Shown here: positions 1-8,196 of the stretch, one piece after another
Layout of the letters: every line of letters starts with the position of its first letter
Numbering within the stretch: the first letter of the stretch is position 1
Source: Desulfobacterales bacterium
GTDB lineage: Bacteria > Desulfobacterota > Desulfobacteria > Desulfobacterales > UBA11574
Assembly (NCBI GenBank): GCA_012974475.1
Contig: JAAXQD010000150.1
Coordinates: forward strand, 1-15,074
Direction: 5' to 3'
Length of the DNA stretch: 15,074 nt
Translations under genes and position numbers: made by a program
Notes under the pieces: generated by a model
What the model was told of the DNA's origin: nothing
The model's input: only the letters and a program-made list of their open reading frames with translations
The model's database searches: none

Positions 1-318
1 ATATCAACGATATCATATATGTCAAGTTTTTTTCATTGAAATTGATTTTTTTTAAGCCTCCTTAAAATGCTCAATACTACACGTATGCTGCGCTTTATCG
101 TCGGCCTGCGCCTTACCCTTGAACGCAATCTATTATTTTCGAGATAGTTTTTTGAATATTAATTCGGCGGGTTCCCGGTTATTTTGTTGACAGATAAAAT
201 CAACAGAGGCATATACTGATTGTTACAAAGTAGTATCTGAACATCTCCAAATGCTCAAAATTGCAACGATTAAAGAGGCGATTATACGCCCAAAATAGAG
301 TAAAAGATAGACGCATCA
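1..318. other. Non-coding AT-rich left edge
   Basis: No convincing coding region was seen. It contains a segment at about 74-124 resembling one half of the hairpin element at 5588-5718, and a weak promoter-like pair: TTGACA at 187-192 and TATACT at 212-217, with a 19-base spacer that is longer than ideal. The spacer region also contains GTTGA/TCAAC inverted repeats. Any promoter here would serve the small ORF that begins at 319. Confidence 0.4.
74..124. repeat. Possible partial copy of hairpin repeat
   Basis: The stretch shows ATACTACACGTATG followed by CGCT, then CGCCTT and TTGAAC. The centre and right arm of the long hairpin at 5588-5718 show ATACTACATGTATG, then CGCT, CGCCTT and ATGAAC at nearly the same spacing. 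No matching left arm is seen upstream, so this would be a half or decayed copy. The resemblance is by eye and could be partly chance. Confidence 0.35.
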
Positions 319-666
319 ATGAATGTTACATGGGAAAGAAATAGCGCAAATAGCCCATTGAAACGAAGACGCTATACCCTTAGTTTTTTTCTTGTGGAAA
401 ATTATCAAACCCAAGGAAGGATTAAAGAACGGCGTATCGGCCATTTGGGTGACATTGAGGAACGCTTCCTTAATTCTAAAATGCGAGACATGAAGGCATT
501 CCATCAAGGACTCTTTTGGGCGAAGGTAGACAAAAAACTGGAAGGTCTCGGATTAAAGGCCGGGAAAAGAAATAGAATCGAGGCCCAAATTGCAAAGTTG
601 GTTCCGAGACCCACAAGAGAATGGGCGCTATGGGCTGTAACCTGTGTGCCCCGCCACGATGCCTAA
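319..666 (+). CDS. Small conserved-type hypothetical protein
   Basis: This 115-residue ORF cannot be assigned a function. Its middle part, VENYQTQGRIKERRIGHLG, resembles the 'VESYRENGKVRQRTLAYLGSI' type sequence found at the start of some IS1634/IS4-like transposases and in short hypothetical proteins. The following stretch FWAKVDKKLEGLGL and the end of the conserved part, KLVPRPT, fit the short hypothetical family better than a transposase. The last 16 residues after PRPT look unrelated and may be read-through after decay. The ATG at 319 has no clear Shine-Dalgarno sequence. It stands alone between repeat-like DNA and the AAA+ gene. It may be an intact small protein or a remnant of a mobile element. 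Confidence 0.5.
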   Translation: MNVTWERNSANSPLKRRRYTLSFFLVENYQTQGRIKERRIGHLGDIEERFLNSKMRDMKAFHQGLFWAKVDKKLEGLGLKAGKRNRIEAQIAKLVPRPTREWALWAVTCVPRHDA

Positions 667-998
667 CCTCAGTAACATGCACACAAATACCCATGTTTTA
701 GGGAAGTTCATCGGTTCTTCCTCCTTTGTCTGCCGCTGATCACCCCCCAGATGTCACCCTTGGAACCCTTCAGTTCAACTTTTTCCCCAAAAACATTCCG
801 AAACACAACATCTGACAACCGGCGGTTTAGGGGTCTTCAGGATGTTTTCGGGGTATCTCAAATCGATGGATTCCTGTACTTGAAAAATATGATGATAAAT
901 GAGATATACGAGATGTCGGTTGTTTTGCAGAACGCCATCAACATTGACCCGATTCACCCAAGCAGAAAAAGTGAAACACTTTTGGAGGTTTGGCATCC
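667..998. other. Intergenic region upstream of the AAA+ gene
   Basis: No recognisable gene. Open frames exist on both strands (about 751-1038 plus and 775-1053 minus) but both run into the AAA+ coding region, have no ribosome binding site and match nothing I know. The right end holds a perfect 7-bp hairpin (AAAAGTG, loop AAA, CACTTTT, 967-983) abutting the GGAGG of the AAA+ gene. No clear sigma70 or sigma54 promoter was identified. Confidence 0.4.
984..988 (+). promoter_or_regulatory. Shine-Dalgarno deciding the AAA+ start
   Basis: GGAGG lies 10 bases before ATG 999 but only 1 base before the in-frame TTG at 990, so ATG 999 is the start. A perfect 7-bp hairpin ends at the base before this site and could affect its accessibility. 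Confidence 0.65.
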
Positions 999-1814
999 AT
1001 GTCATCCCAAAATTCACCTGAGACGATGGGACATTTAATTCAAAAAAAACCATATTATCTGAGTGCAGGAGATGAAATCAAACTGTTTGAAGTTGCTTTT
1101 GCCGCTAAAATTCCGGTGATGCTGAAAGGTCCCACCGGATGCGGCAAGACCCGATTTGTAGAGTATATGTCGTATCGGTTAAAGCGGCCGCTGATTACCG
1201 TTGCCTGCCATGAAGATCTGTTTGCATCGGACCTTCTGGGACGTTACCTTTTAAAAAAGGATGAAACCGTATGGGTGGATGGCCCTTTAACCCGGGCGGT
1301 TCGAATGGGAGCCATTTGTTATCTGGACGAAATCGTTGAAGCCCGCAAAGACACCACCGTGGTCCTCCATCCCCTCACCGATAACCGGAGAACCCTCTCC
1401 ATCGATAAAAAAGGGGAAATCGTTCAGGCACACCCGGATTTTATGGTGGTCATTTCCTATAATCCAGGGTATCAATCGGTTCTGAAAGACCTCAAGCAAA
1501 GCACACGCCAGCGATTTATTTCCCTCGAGTTCGATTATCCCGAAGCCCAAAAAGAGGCTGAAATTGTATCCCACGAAGGGAATATCCACATGGAAACCGC
1601 CTTGAAACTGGTAACGCTGGCCGGAAAAATAAGAAACATAAGAGAGCACGGTCTGACCGAAGGGGCAAGTACCCGCCTTTTGATATATGCAGCCCAGATA
1701 ATCGGACGGGGCATACCCGTACACGAAGCCTGCCGGAGTGCCATTTGCTTCCCGCTGACCGACGACGCTAGGCTCCAGGAAACCCTTAACGATCTCGTTG
1801 AGGATATATTTTAA
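999..1814 (+). CDS. MoxR-type AAA+ ATPase, CbbQ/NorQ family
   Basis: A 271-residue cytoplasmic AAA+ ATPase of the CbbQ/NirQ/NorQ branch. Walker A GPTGCGKT is at residues 44-51, Walker B ICYLDE ends at D110-E111, a sensor-1 asparagine lies in ISYNPG (N155), and STRQRF (about 168-173) supplies candidate arginine fingers. A C-terminal helical CbbQ_C-like region follows from about residue 180. Length is typical for the family. Known members act with a VWA partner to remodel or mature a client enzyme: CbbQ-CbbO reactivates rubisco, NorQ-NorD is needed for active nitric oxide reductase. The VWA partner follows 53 bases downstream on the same strand, but no client gene is visible, so the substrate is unknown. 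The start is ATG 999, chosen from GGAGG at 984-988. Confidence 0.9.
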   Translation: MSSQNSPETMGHLIQKKPYYLSAGDEIKLFEVAFAAKIPVMLKGPTGCGKTRFVEYMSYRLKRPLITVACHEDLFASDLLGRYLLKKDETVWVDGPLTRAVRMGAICYLDEIVEARKDTTVVLHPLTDNRRTLSIDKKGEIVQAHPDFMVVISYNPGYQSVLKDLKQSTRQRFISLEFDYPEAQKEAEIVSHEGNIHMETALKLVTLAGKIRNIREHGLTEGASTRLLIYAAQIIGRGIPVHEACRSAICFPLTDDARLQETLNDLVEDIF

Positions 1815-1867
1815 CTCGAATCCCCGAGACGCTCTCAACTTTTGCTCAATGAGTTTAATCGTATGAA

Positions 1868-4687
1868 ATGAGCTTTACAAACCACAAAACCGATGCCCTC
1901 GAACCGCTTGCCTTGGTAGATCCGAACATTGCGGAAAGGGTTCGGGCTGTTTTGGAACAGAAGGAACCCACGGTTTCTGATCAACCCATTAAACTGCTGG
2001 TGGAAGAGACATTGTGGGGTCTGTCCCTCGAGATTTCCTTCGGTCGGACGCTCGCCTTTAGTTTTGCGGATCTGATCGGTCGGGCAAGCCCGCAACAAAT
2101 TAAATGCTACCGAAGTCTGGTGCGCAAATTCGGAAAACAGGGCCCGACTCTGGGACGAATCATGGCGGAGCACCTCGTGCCGGTATTAAAACACGGCAAC
2201 GCCCGGTTTTTAAAACGTTTTCTGCAAACCCTTGATATCATGCGAATCAAGGGAACCTATACCCTGCCAGATCCCCTAAAAGCACTGTCGGAACTCTTAA
2301 ATAAAAAAGACATTGAATCTGCATCCGTTTATATCGACCTGCTGGGCGAGGCTTTTGCCGGAGATATGTCGTATGTTCAGAGTCAGCATTTTGCGCATAT
2401 CCTGCCCAAAGCCGTACTCGCCCTTTCTCCTTCAAAACGGGTCTGGCAAATGGAACAACTGCGACGAATTATAACGGCCGATTTTCATCTGGCCGACGCC
2501 TTTTTGGACGGCCTGGAAAAAGGACTCTATCTCCTATCCAAAGATGCTTTAGACAGATTTGTATCCCTGACCTTAGACAAATTAGGCCATAACCCCAAGC
2601 TTGCAGCAAAATTTATATCGCTGGAGTCGAAACTGGGCATCGATACCTATTCGGATCTGCAGGTGACCGTCCCGCTATCTGAAGTTCAAAACCAATTAAA
2701 CGGCTACCTTTGTGCACGGACCGGTCTTTCCATTTCCGTACGACCGCTGTCTTCGCTTTCCAGGTCATCCATAACAGACAACAACGAAAAATTTTTCGTC
2801 TGTTCAGACGGAAAATTCATTTATCTGCCCGACGAAATCGGTGAATTTAATCAAAAATCAGAAAACATTAAACTGTATAAATGTCTTGTGCGGCTTGAAG
2901 CCGGACTTTATGAGTTTAATACATTTGACTTCGACCTGGAAAAAGCCATGGAACGATGCCCAGGGGTTGGAGAATTAACGGCCCGTGATCTTGGACTCGA
3001 TTCCATGGGAAATCTAAAATCCAAAATCCAAAACCGGGAGAATCTTTCCGATATGGAGCGCTTTTTTTCAGCATTCCCGGTTCCGGCCCTGGCAAGGGAC
3101 CTGTTTACCATTTTTGAGCATGGCCGCACACGGGTATTGCTCAGCAGACAGTACCCGGGCCTTATCCGGCAGACAATGCCGATGTTACGGGAAAACGCGG
3201 CTCGAATATTAAAAGAAAAACAACCGGTGGGATTCTTATTTTTAATGTATCTTTGGATTGCACTGGATATTTCTGTTAACGAGAATTTCGAAGGCACCGG
3301 TGGAATAAAACGTCCGGCTGAAAACATGGTAGACCTTTTCAACAGAAAAACAAAAAAAGATCCATCGGTTGAAATATGTGCCGAGCTGGTAAGCGAGACC
3401 TATCCAGATGTTGAAAAACGATTAAACCCACATGAATCGCCTCAAATTTACGAAAAATTTTACGAATCCATGCCCATACCGTTCGGCCGAAGGTTGCGAC
3501 CGGATCTTTTCTTTTCCACCTACCGCAATTTTGAGCACATTGCAGCCAAGCTGAAAGTTCAACTGGATAATAAAAAACTTAAGGTCTATAAATCGGATAT
3601 TCGTCGGGAATTGATCGCCAAAAACGGTGCTGTTTCCCATGGAGATATAAAATCGATCATACGGTGTGATCAAAATGCCGGTCGCTCCGGATTGCGGCAA
3701 TCTGAAACACTCGTGGATCTATCATGGCTGGACCTTGCCCAATTACTTGGCGGCACAGCCGTCACGCCCCTGATCAACGATGACGTTGCCGGACCTGTTT
3801 TCTGGTACAAAGAGTGGGACTGTAACCTCCATGATTATCTTTCAGCCCACGTGAGAGTCCTCGACCGATTTATTCCGGAATTCGAAGGTGACTTTTACAC
3901 CCGCACCCTGAAACAGCATCAGGGGCTGGTTGAAAGTATTCGCTACGCTTTTGAGCTTTTAAAGCCGGAAGGGCTGATACGGTTGCGGCAGTGGGTGGAA
4001 GGGGATGAATTCGACTACCGGGCGCTTTTAGACTTTGCCATGGATAAAAAAGCTGGGAAAACGCCCTCCGACAAGCTCTATATCAAGCGCCTAAAACAGA
4101 CACGAGACGTGGCGGTTCTGTTGCTTGTCGATCTTTCTCGCTCCACATCCCATACGATTTACAACTCGAAAGCAACTATTCTCGACGTTGAAAAAGAGGC
4201 GATTGTGCTTTTTTGTGAAGCACTTCAGGTTGTGGGGGATGCATTTGCCATTGCCGGTTTTTCCAGTACCAGTCGTCTGGGGGTTGATTACATGCGGATA
4301 AAGGACTTTGAAGAAAACATGAATGACAGGGTCAAATCCCGCATAAATGCCATGGCACCTCAACGAAATACCAGAATGGGAGCAGCGATCCGCCACGGGT
4401 ATCGTCAACTTGAAAAGACCGCTTCAAAAATTCGCTTGCTGATAATCTTGGGTGACGGCTTTCCAAACGATGTTGACTACAAACATCATTACGCCATTGA
4501 AGATACACGGAAGGCCATATTCGAGGGCCGCTCGAAAAATATATTTACCCATGCCATCACCGTCCATTTTGCCGGAGACCCCAAGCTGGATGATCTTTAC
4601 GGAAACGTTCATCACAATGTTATATCGGATGTTCGCGAGCTTCCCGACAAACTTTTACGTATTTATAGCCGTTTAACACGGCATTGA
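1868..4687 (+). CDS. Large VWA-domain protein, CbbO/NorD-like
   Basis: A 939-residue protein whose C-terminal part is a von Willebrand A domain. The MIDAS metal-binding motif DLSRS (D755, S757, S759) follows the hydrophobic strand VAVLLLV, and a later strand LLIILGDGFPNDVDY is the usual 'GDG.P.D' segment of NorD/CbbO proteins. The N-terminal 700 residues are mostly helical and lack other motifs I can name. No signal peptide or membrane segment is evident, so it should be cytoplasmic. At 939 residues it is longer than typical NorD (about 600-650) or CbbO (about 750-800), recalled from family knowledge. It pairs with the AAA+ gene 53 bases upstream and probably recruits that ATPase to a client. 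ATG 1868 lies within ATGAAATGA, where the overlapping upstream ATG stops at once; the ribosome binding site is weak. Confidence 0.85.
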   Translation: MSFTNHKTDALEPLALVDPNIAERVRAVLEQKEPTVSDQPIKLLVEETLWGLSLEISFGRTLAFSFADLIGRASPQQIKCYRSLVRKFGKQGPTLGRIMAEHLVPVLKHGNARFLKRFLQTLDIMRIKGTYTLPDPLKALSELLNKKDIESASVYIDLLGEAFAGDMSYVQSQHFAHILPKAVLALSPSKRVWQMEQLRRIITADFHLADAFLDGLEKGLYLLSKDALDRFVSLTLDKLGHNPKLAAKFISLESKLGIDTYSDLQVTVPLSEVQNQLNGYLCARTGLSISVRPLSSLSRSSITDNNEKFFVCSDGKFIYLPDEIGEFNQKSENIKLYKCLVRLEAGLYEFNTFDFDLEKAMERCPGVGELTARDLGLDSMGNLKSKIQNRENLSDMERFFSAFPVPALARDLFTIFEHGRTRVLLSRQYPGLIRQTMPMLRENAARILKEKQPVGFLFLMYLWIALDISVNENFEGTGGIKRPAENMVDLFNRKTKKDPSVEICAELVSETYPDVEKRLNPHESPQIYEKFYESMPIPFGRRLRPDLFFSTYRNFEHIAAKLKVQLDNKKLKVYKSDIRRELIAKNGAVSHGDIKSIIRCDQNAGRSGLRQSETLVDLSWLDLAQLLGGTAVTPLINDDVAGPVFWYKEWDCNLHDYLSAHVRVLDRFIPEFEGDFYTRTLKQHQGLVESIRYAFELLKPEGLIRLRQWVEGDEFDYRALLDFAMDKKAGKTPSDKLYIKRLKQTRDVAVLLLVDLSRSTSHTIYNSKATILDVEKEAIVLFCEALQVVGDAFAIAGFSSTSRLGVDYMRIKDFEENMNDRVKSRINAMAPQRNTRMGAAIRHGYRQLEKTASKIRLLIILGDGFPNDVDYKHHYAIEDTRKAIFEGRSKNIFTHAITVHFAGDPKLDDLYGNVHHNVISDVRELPDKLLRIYSRLTRH

Positions 4688-4808
4688 CGCTTTTTTACAA
4701 CCGGGATTTTTTCATACCCCTTGAAGGATCGTTGAAATGGAAGATATTTTAATGAAACAGATTGATCGCCCATTATGATATGTGTTTCTTTTCCGGATAG
4801 TTGCTTTA

Positions 4809-4837
4809 TTGACAACGCCGTTATCAAGCATTACACT
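4809..4837 (+). promoter_or_regulatory. Sigma70-type promoter of the fur-feo locus
   Basis: A perfect -35 box TTGACA (4809-4814) is separated by 17 bases from TACACT (4832-4837), predicting a start near 4844. It lies 68 bases upstream of the chosen start of the Fur-FeoA gene and is the best promoter match in this gap. By proximity it should drive the fusion gene and possibly feoA-feoB. Confidence 0.6.
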
Positions 4838-4843
4838 GGGAGG

Positions 4844-4856
4844 TCATTCTCAATAA
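4844..4856. promoter_or_regulatory. Candidate Fur operator half-site
   Basis: TCATTCTCA (4844-4852), read on the other strand as TGAGAATGA within TTATTGAGAATGA, matches the left half of Fur boxes of the TGATAAT-N-ATTATCA / TGAAAAT-N-ATTTTCA kind. The second half is poor. It sits on the predicted transcription start of the fusion gene, where a repressor would block initiation, which suggests autoregulation by iron. Tentative. Confidence 0.3.
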
Positions 4857-4904
4857 GGCTAAAAAATGTCTTTTGCGGGTACATTGTTTCGCCGAGGAAT
4901 TTAT

Positions 4905-5585
4905 ATGAAACGCATCCATAACCGTGAAAAAGAACAGTTCAAAAAGCTTTTTAAGCAAGAAGACATCGATGATTTTGAAGATCGATTCAAGATTCTCGAA
5001 GTTTTTCTTCAAAACGAGCACCACTTAACGGTCGGTGAACTGACCCAACTGCTCAATGAGAGCGAATATCAATTTTCATCCGATTTTGTCAGAGATACGC
5101 TGAAGTTCATGTGCCGGTTCGGTTTTGCCCGTAGAAACAGGTTTAACAATGGAGAAGTTCACTATGAACACCGGCATTTAGGCCAGCATCATGATCATAT
5201 GATCTGTACAAAATGTAGAAATATTTATGAGTTCGAAGACGAACAGCTCGAAAATCTTCAGGTTCAGATCGCTGCAACCCATAATTTCCACATGCTTCAA
5301 CACAAGATGGATATATACGGTATCTGCTCCAATTGTCTTAAAGATCACATACAGCCCATGCCCCTTGTCAATGCCAAACAGGGCGAGCGGTTTGAAATCA
5401 AAGATTTTACCGGAGGTGCCACCGCACGGATGCGTTTATCGTCCATGGGCTTAAGAATCGGAGATAAAATAGATGTTATCAACAACCTCGACAAAGGACA
5501 ATTGGTCATTGCTGTGGCCCATCAAAGGTACGTCCTTGGTCGGGGTCTGGCAAAAAAGATTCTCATAGAACCTGTTGGAAGCTAA
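4905..5585 (+). CDS. Fur-family repressor fused to a FeoA domain
   Basis: A 226-residue two-domain protein. Residues about 20-92 form a Fur-type winged helix. Residues 93-148 form the Fur metal-binding dimerisation domain: HHDHMICTKC gives the histidine cluster and C101/C104, and CSNC gives C141/C144, together a complete structural zinc site. Residues about 152-223 are an SH3-like FeoA domain (MRLSSMGLRIGDKIDV, then VLGRGLAKKILIEPV). Ordinary Fur proteins end near residue 150. It precedes feoA and feoB, so it is likely the local iron-responsive regulator. FeoA-like SH3 domains are known at the C-terminus of DtxR-type repressors; on Fur this is unusual. The start ATG 4905 has GAGGA six bases upstream; an in-frame ATG at 4866 would add 13 residues and has only a weaker AAGG. 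Confidence 0.85.
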   Translation: MKRIHNREKEQFKKLFKQEDIDDFEDRFKILEVFLQNEHHLTVGELTQLLNESEYQFSSDFVRDTLKFMCRFGFARRNRFNNGEVHYEHRHLGQHHDHMICTKCRNIYEFEDEQLENLQVQIAATHNFHMLQHKMDIYGICSNCLKDHIQPMPLVNAKQGERFEIKDFTGGATARMRLSSMGLRIGDKIDVINNLDKGQLVIAVAHQRYVLGRGLAKKILIEPVGS

Positions 5586-5587
5586 CC

Positions 5588-5718
5588 TTGATGGCGTCGT
5601 AAAAAGTCCCATCTACTGCGTTGTAGTATTTTTTCAGACACTCGGCATACTACATGTATGGCCTCGCTCCTGAAAAAATACTACGCCTTGTATATGAACC
5701 TTTTTACTTAGCCATCAA
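5588..5718. repeat. 131-bp imperfect hairpin repeat element
   Basis: Two 58-base arms flank a 15-base centre, CATAC-TACAT-GTATG. Termini TTGATGGC (5588) and GCCATCAA (5711-5718) pair perfectly, GTAAAAAG pairs with CTTTTTAC, and GTAGTATTTTTTCAG (5623-5637) pairs exactly with 5670-5684. The sequence resembles intergenic palindromic elements I recall from Desulfobacterales genomes, possibly MITE-like, but no target duplication was established. It fills most of the gap between the Fur-FeoA gene and feoA, so a transcript crossing it would fold into a long hairpin that could reduce or process read-through. Confidence 0.8.
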
Positions 5719-5768
5719 TAGTTGAATTCATGACTTTTTACGAGATCATCAACCTTGGAGAAGTGTTC

Positions 5769-5996
5769 ATGTTATTGAGTGAAATGAAAGCAAAACAGAC
5801 CGCAAGAGTCGTCCGGGTCGGCGGGAACGGAGCAATCCGCAGAAGGATACTTGAAATGGGCATTTTGAAAGGTTCAGAGATCTATGTTGAAAAATATGCA
5901 CCGCTGAAGGATCCTATTGAATTGATTGTAAAAGGATACCATGTATCACTTCGGGTTGAGGAAGCTGCACAAATCACTGTTGAACACGTAAAGTAG
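5769..5996 (+). CDS. feoA: Ferrous iron transport protein A
   Basis: A 75-residue stand-alone FeoA, the small cytoplasmic SH3-like partner of the FeoB iron transporter. The family pattern is clear: VVRVGGNGAIRRRILEMGI, followed by GSEIYVEKYAPLKDPIELIVKGYHVSLRVEEA. Length is normal for FeoA. ATG 5769 is chosen because GGAG (5757-5760) lies eight bases upstream; an in-frame ATG at 5730 would add 13 residues without family similarity or a good ribosome binding site. feoB follows 10 bases downstream, so the two are surely co-transcribed. A second FeoA domain sits on the upstream Fur fusion, so the locus encodes two. No separate promoter is evident in the 50 bases after the hairpin element. Confidence 0.9.
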   Translation: MLLSEMKAKQTARVVRVGGNGAIRRRILEMGILKGSEIYVEKYAPLKDPIELIVKGYHVSLRVEEAAQITVEHVK

Positions 5997-6006
5997 AAAA
6001 ACCACA

Positions 6007-8196
6007 ATGCATCAAAAATTCCTTTCTATCGCCCTTGCAGGCAACCCCAATTCAGGCAAAACCACCATATTCAACAACATGACCGGTACCCGGCAGAAAG
6101 TGGGAAACTGGCCGGGTGTCACTGTCGAAAAAAAAGAAGGCCATATAAAAAAATCCGGATATGACTTAAAAATCATAGATCTTCCAGGGACATACAGTTT
6201 AACCCCCTTTTCCATAGAAGAGATCGTCGCACGGAATTTTGTGCTGGAAGAACGTCCGGACGTTGTTATCGACATCATCGATGCATCCAACCTGGAACGG
6301 AGTCTTTACCTGGCAACACAGTTGAGAGAGATTGATTGCAAAGTCTTGTTCGCCCTGAACATGGAGGATGTTGCCCAAACCCGGGGAATTAAAATCGACG
6401 CAAAAAAACTCTCTGAACTTCTTGATGTTCCGGTGGTTTTTACGGTGGGCAACAAAAACAAAGGCATCGATACGCTCCTGGAAAAGGCCATTGAACTGGC
6501 GGAGTCCAATTATGTGATACCCATAAAGCGTAAAGTAAAATACAGTAAGGACATCGAAGATTCCATTTCCAAACTGGAACATTTCATTGAAAGCCAAGCG
6601 GAAGGGTCCATTCCTTACAACATTCGATGGACCGCCATAAAGCTTATAGAAGATGACAAAATCGTAAAAGAACACATCCAGATGAAAACCGGAAAAAACG
6701 GTCGAAAGATTCTTAAAGAAGCAACGGCGCATCGGGATTTCCTAGTGGACCGATTCGATGACGAGCCGGAAATCGTAATGACCGACGAGCGCTACGGATT
6801 TATCGCCGGCATCATCAGGGAAGTCCTCACAACATCGACAAAGCAGCGTGTGGATATATCTCGAAACGTAGATCTTGTTCTTACCAACCGGTTTATCGGG
6901 TTCCCCATCTTTATTTTCTTTATCTGGGCCATGTTCCAACTCACGTTTTCATTGGGGGTCTATCCAATGGAGTGGATCGACAGCGGTATAAAGCTTTTTT
7001 CCACGTCTCTGGCCCAGGTGCTTCCGGATAATATTTTTAAGGATTTTCTCATCAACGGCGTCATTGCGGGTGTGGGAAGTGTTATTATTTTCCTGCCGAA
7101 TATTTTGATTCTTTTCTTCTGTATCTCCCTCTTTGAAGATACAGGCTACATGTCCAGGGCGGCGTTTCTGATGGACAGAATCATGCATCTTATCGGGCTT
7201 CATGGCAAATCGTTCATCCCCATGCTCATGGGGTTCGGATGCAACGTTCCGGCCATTATGGCAAGCCGCACCTTGGAAAGTGAGAAAGATCGAATCCTTA
7301 CGATTCTCATCACTCCTTTTATGTCATGCTCGGCCAGACTGCCGGTGTACATTGTTCTGGCGGGCGCTTTTTTTGGGGTCCGGGCCGGATCCGTAATATT
7401 CGGTATATATTTATTGGGGATTATACTTTCAATTATCACCGGCCGTCTTTTCCGATCAACCCTCTTGAGAGGGGTTGACGCACCCTTCGTCATGGAACTG
7501 CCGCCATACAGAATACCGATGATAAAAAGCCTCCTGATTCACATGTGGGATCGGAGTAAAATGTTTTTAAAAAAGATGGGCGGCATAATCCTGGCCGGCT
7601 CGGTGGTGGTATGGGCGCTTTCCGCATTTCCGAGAAACATACCGTATTCTATAAATTATGCCTCAGAAATAGAACGGGTCAAAACATCTTTTCAAACTGA
7701 AATTGCCACGACTCATGAACCCGGCAAGGCGTTATTAACACAGAAACGTGATCTTGCTGTGGCAAAACTTGCAAGAGCCATGAAGGCTGAACATGCTGAA
7801 AAATCTTTTATGGGTCGTATCGGTAAAGTTGTCGCGCCGATCTTTGAACCCATCGGCATCGACTGGCGCGGAAGCGTGGCCCTTCTCACCGGCTTTGTCG
7901 CAAAAGAAATCGTCGTAAGTACCATGGGAATACTTTATGCTGGTGACGAAAACAAGGATTCGGAAGCTCTTAAAAATGCACTCTTATCATCCGGTATGAC
8001 GCCCCTTGGAGCCTTGGCAATGATGGTTTTTGTCCTATTGTACATGCCGTGTCTTGCAACATTGGCCGCCATCAAACGTGAAACCGCATCCTGGAAATGG
8101 ATGACTTTCAGTATTTCATACAGTACAATCCTTGCATGGACCGCCGCCTTTATTGTCTATCAGGGAGGAAAAATAATATTGGCAATTCCCCATTGA
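6007..8196 (+). CDS. feoB: Ferrous iron transporter FeoB
   Basis: A 729-residue inner-membrane Fe(II) transporter with an N-terminal G-protein domain. G1 GNPNSGKTT is at 12-20, the GNWPGVTVEKKEG switch region at about 33-45, G3 DLPG at 58-61 and G4 NMED at 118-121. The expected G5 'SA' region reads FTVGNKNKGI, lacking the usual serine-alanine. A helical GDI-like linker (about 175-275) leads to the membrane part. First gate: GFGCNVPAIMASRTLESEKD with TPFMSCSARLPVY; second gate: GFVAKEIVVSTMGILY. The protein ends soon after the last helix and carries no FeoC-like tail. It follows feoA by 10 bases and is likely repressed by iron through the upstream Fur-FeoA regulator. Confidence 0.95.
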   Translation: MHQKFLSIALAGNPNSGKTTIFNNMTGTRQKVGNWPGVTVEKKEGHIKKSGYDLKIIDLPGTYSLTPFSIEEIVARNFVLEERPDVVIDIIDASNLERSLYLATQLREIDCKVLFALNMEDVAQTRGIKIDAKKLSELLDVPVVFTVGNKNKGIDTLLEKAIELAESNYVIPIKRKVKYSKDIEDSISKLEHFIESQAEGSIPYNIRWTAIKLIEDDKIVKEHIQMKTGKNGRKILKEATAHRDFLVDRFDDEPEIVMTDERYGFIAGIIREVLTTSTKQRVDISRNVDLVLTNRFIGFPIFIFFIWAMFQLTFSLGVYPMEWIDSGIKLFSTSLAQVLPDNIFKDFLINGVIAGVGSVIIFLPNILILFFCISLFEDTGYMSRAAFLMDRIMHLIGLHGKSFIPMLMGFGCNVPAIMASRTLESEKDRILTILITPFMSCSARLPVYIVLAGAFFGVRAGSVIFGIYLLGIILSIITGRLFRSTLLRGVDAPFVMELPPYRIPMIKSLLIHMWDRSKMFLKKMGGIILAGSVVVWALSAFPRNIPYSINYASEIERVKTSFQTEIATTHEPGKALLTQKRDLAVAKLARAMKAEHAEKSFMGRIGKVVAPIFEPIGIDWRGSVALLTGFVAKEIVVSTMGILYAGDENKDSEALKNALLSSGMTPLGALAMMVFVLLYMPCLATLAAIKRETASWKWMTFSISYSTILAWTAAFIVYQGGKIILAIPH

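Noticed and set aside
751..1053. Overlapping open frames on both strands before the AAA+ gene
   Set aside because: Both run into the well-supported AAA+ coding region, lack ribosome binding sites and show no family resemblance; a decayed transposon could not be demonstrated.
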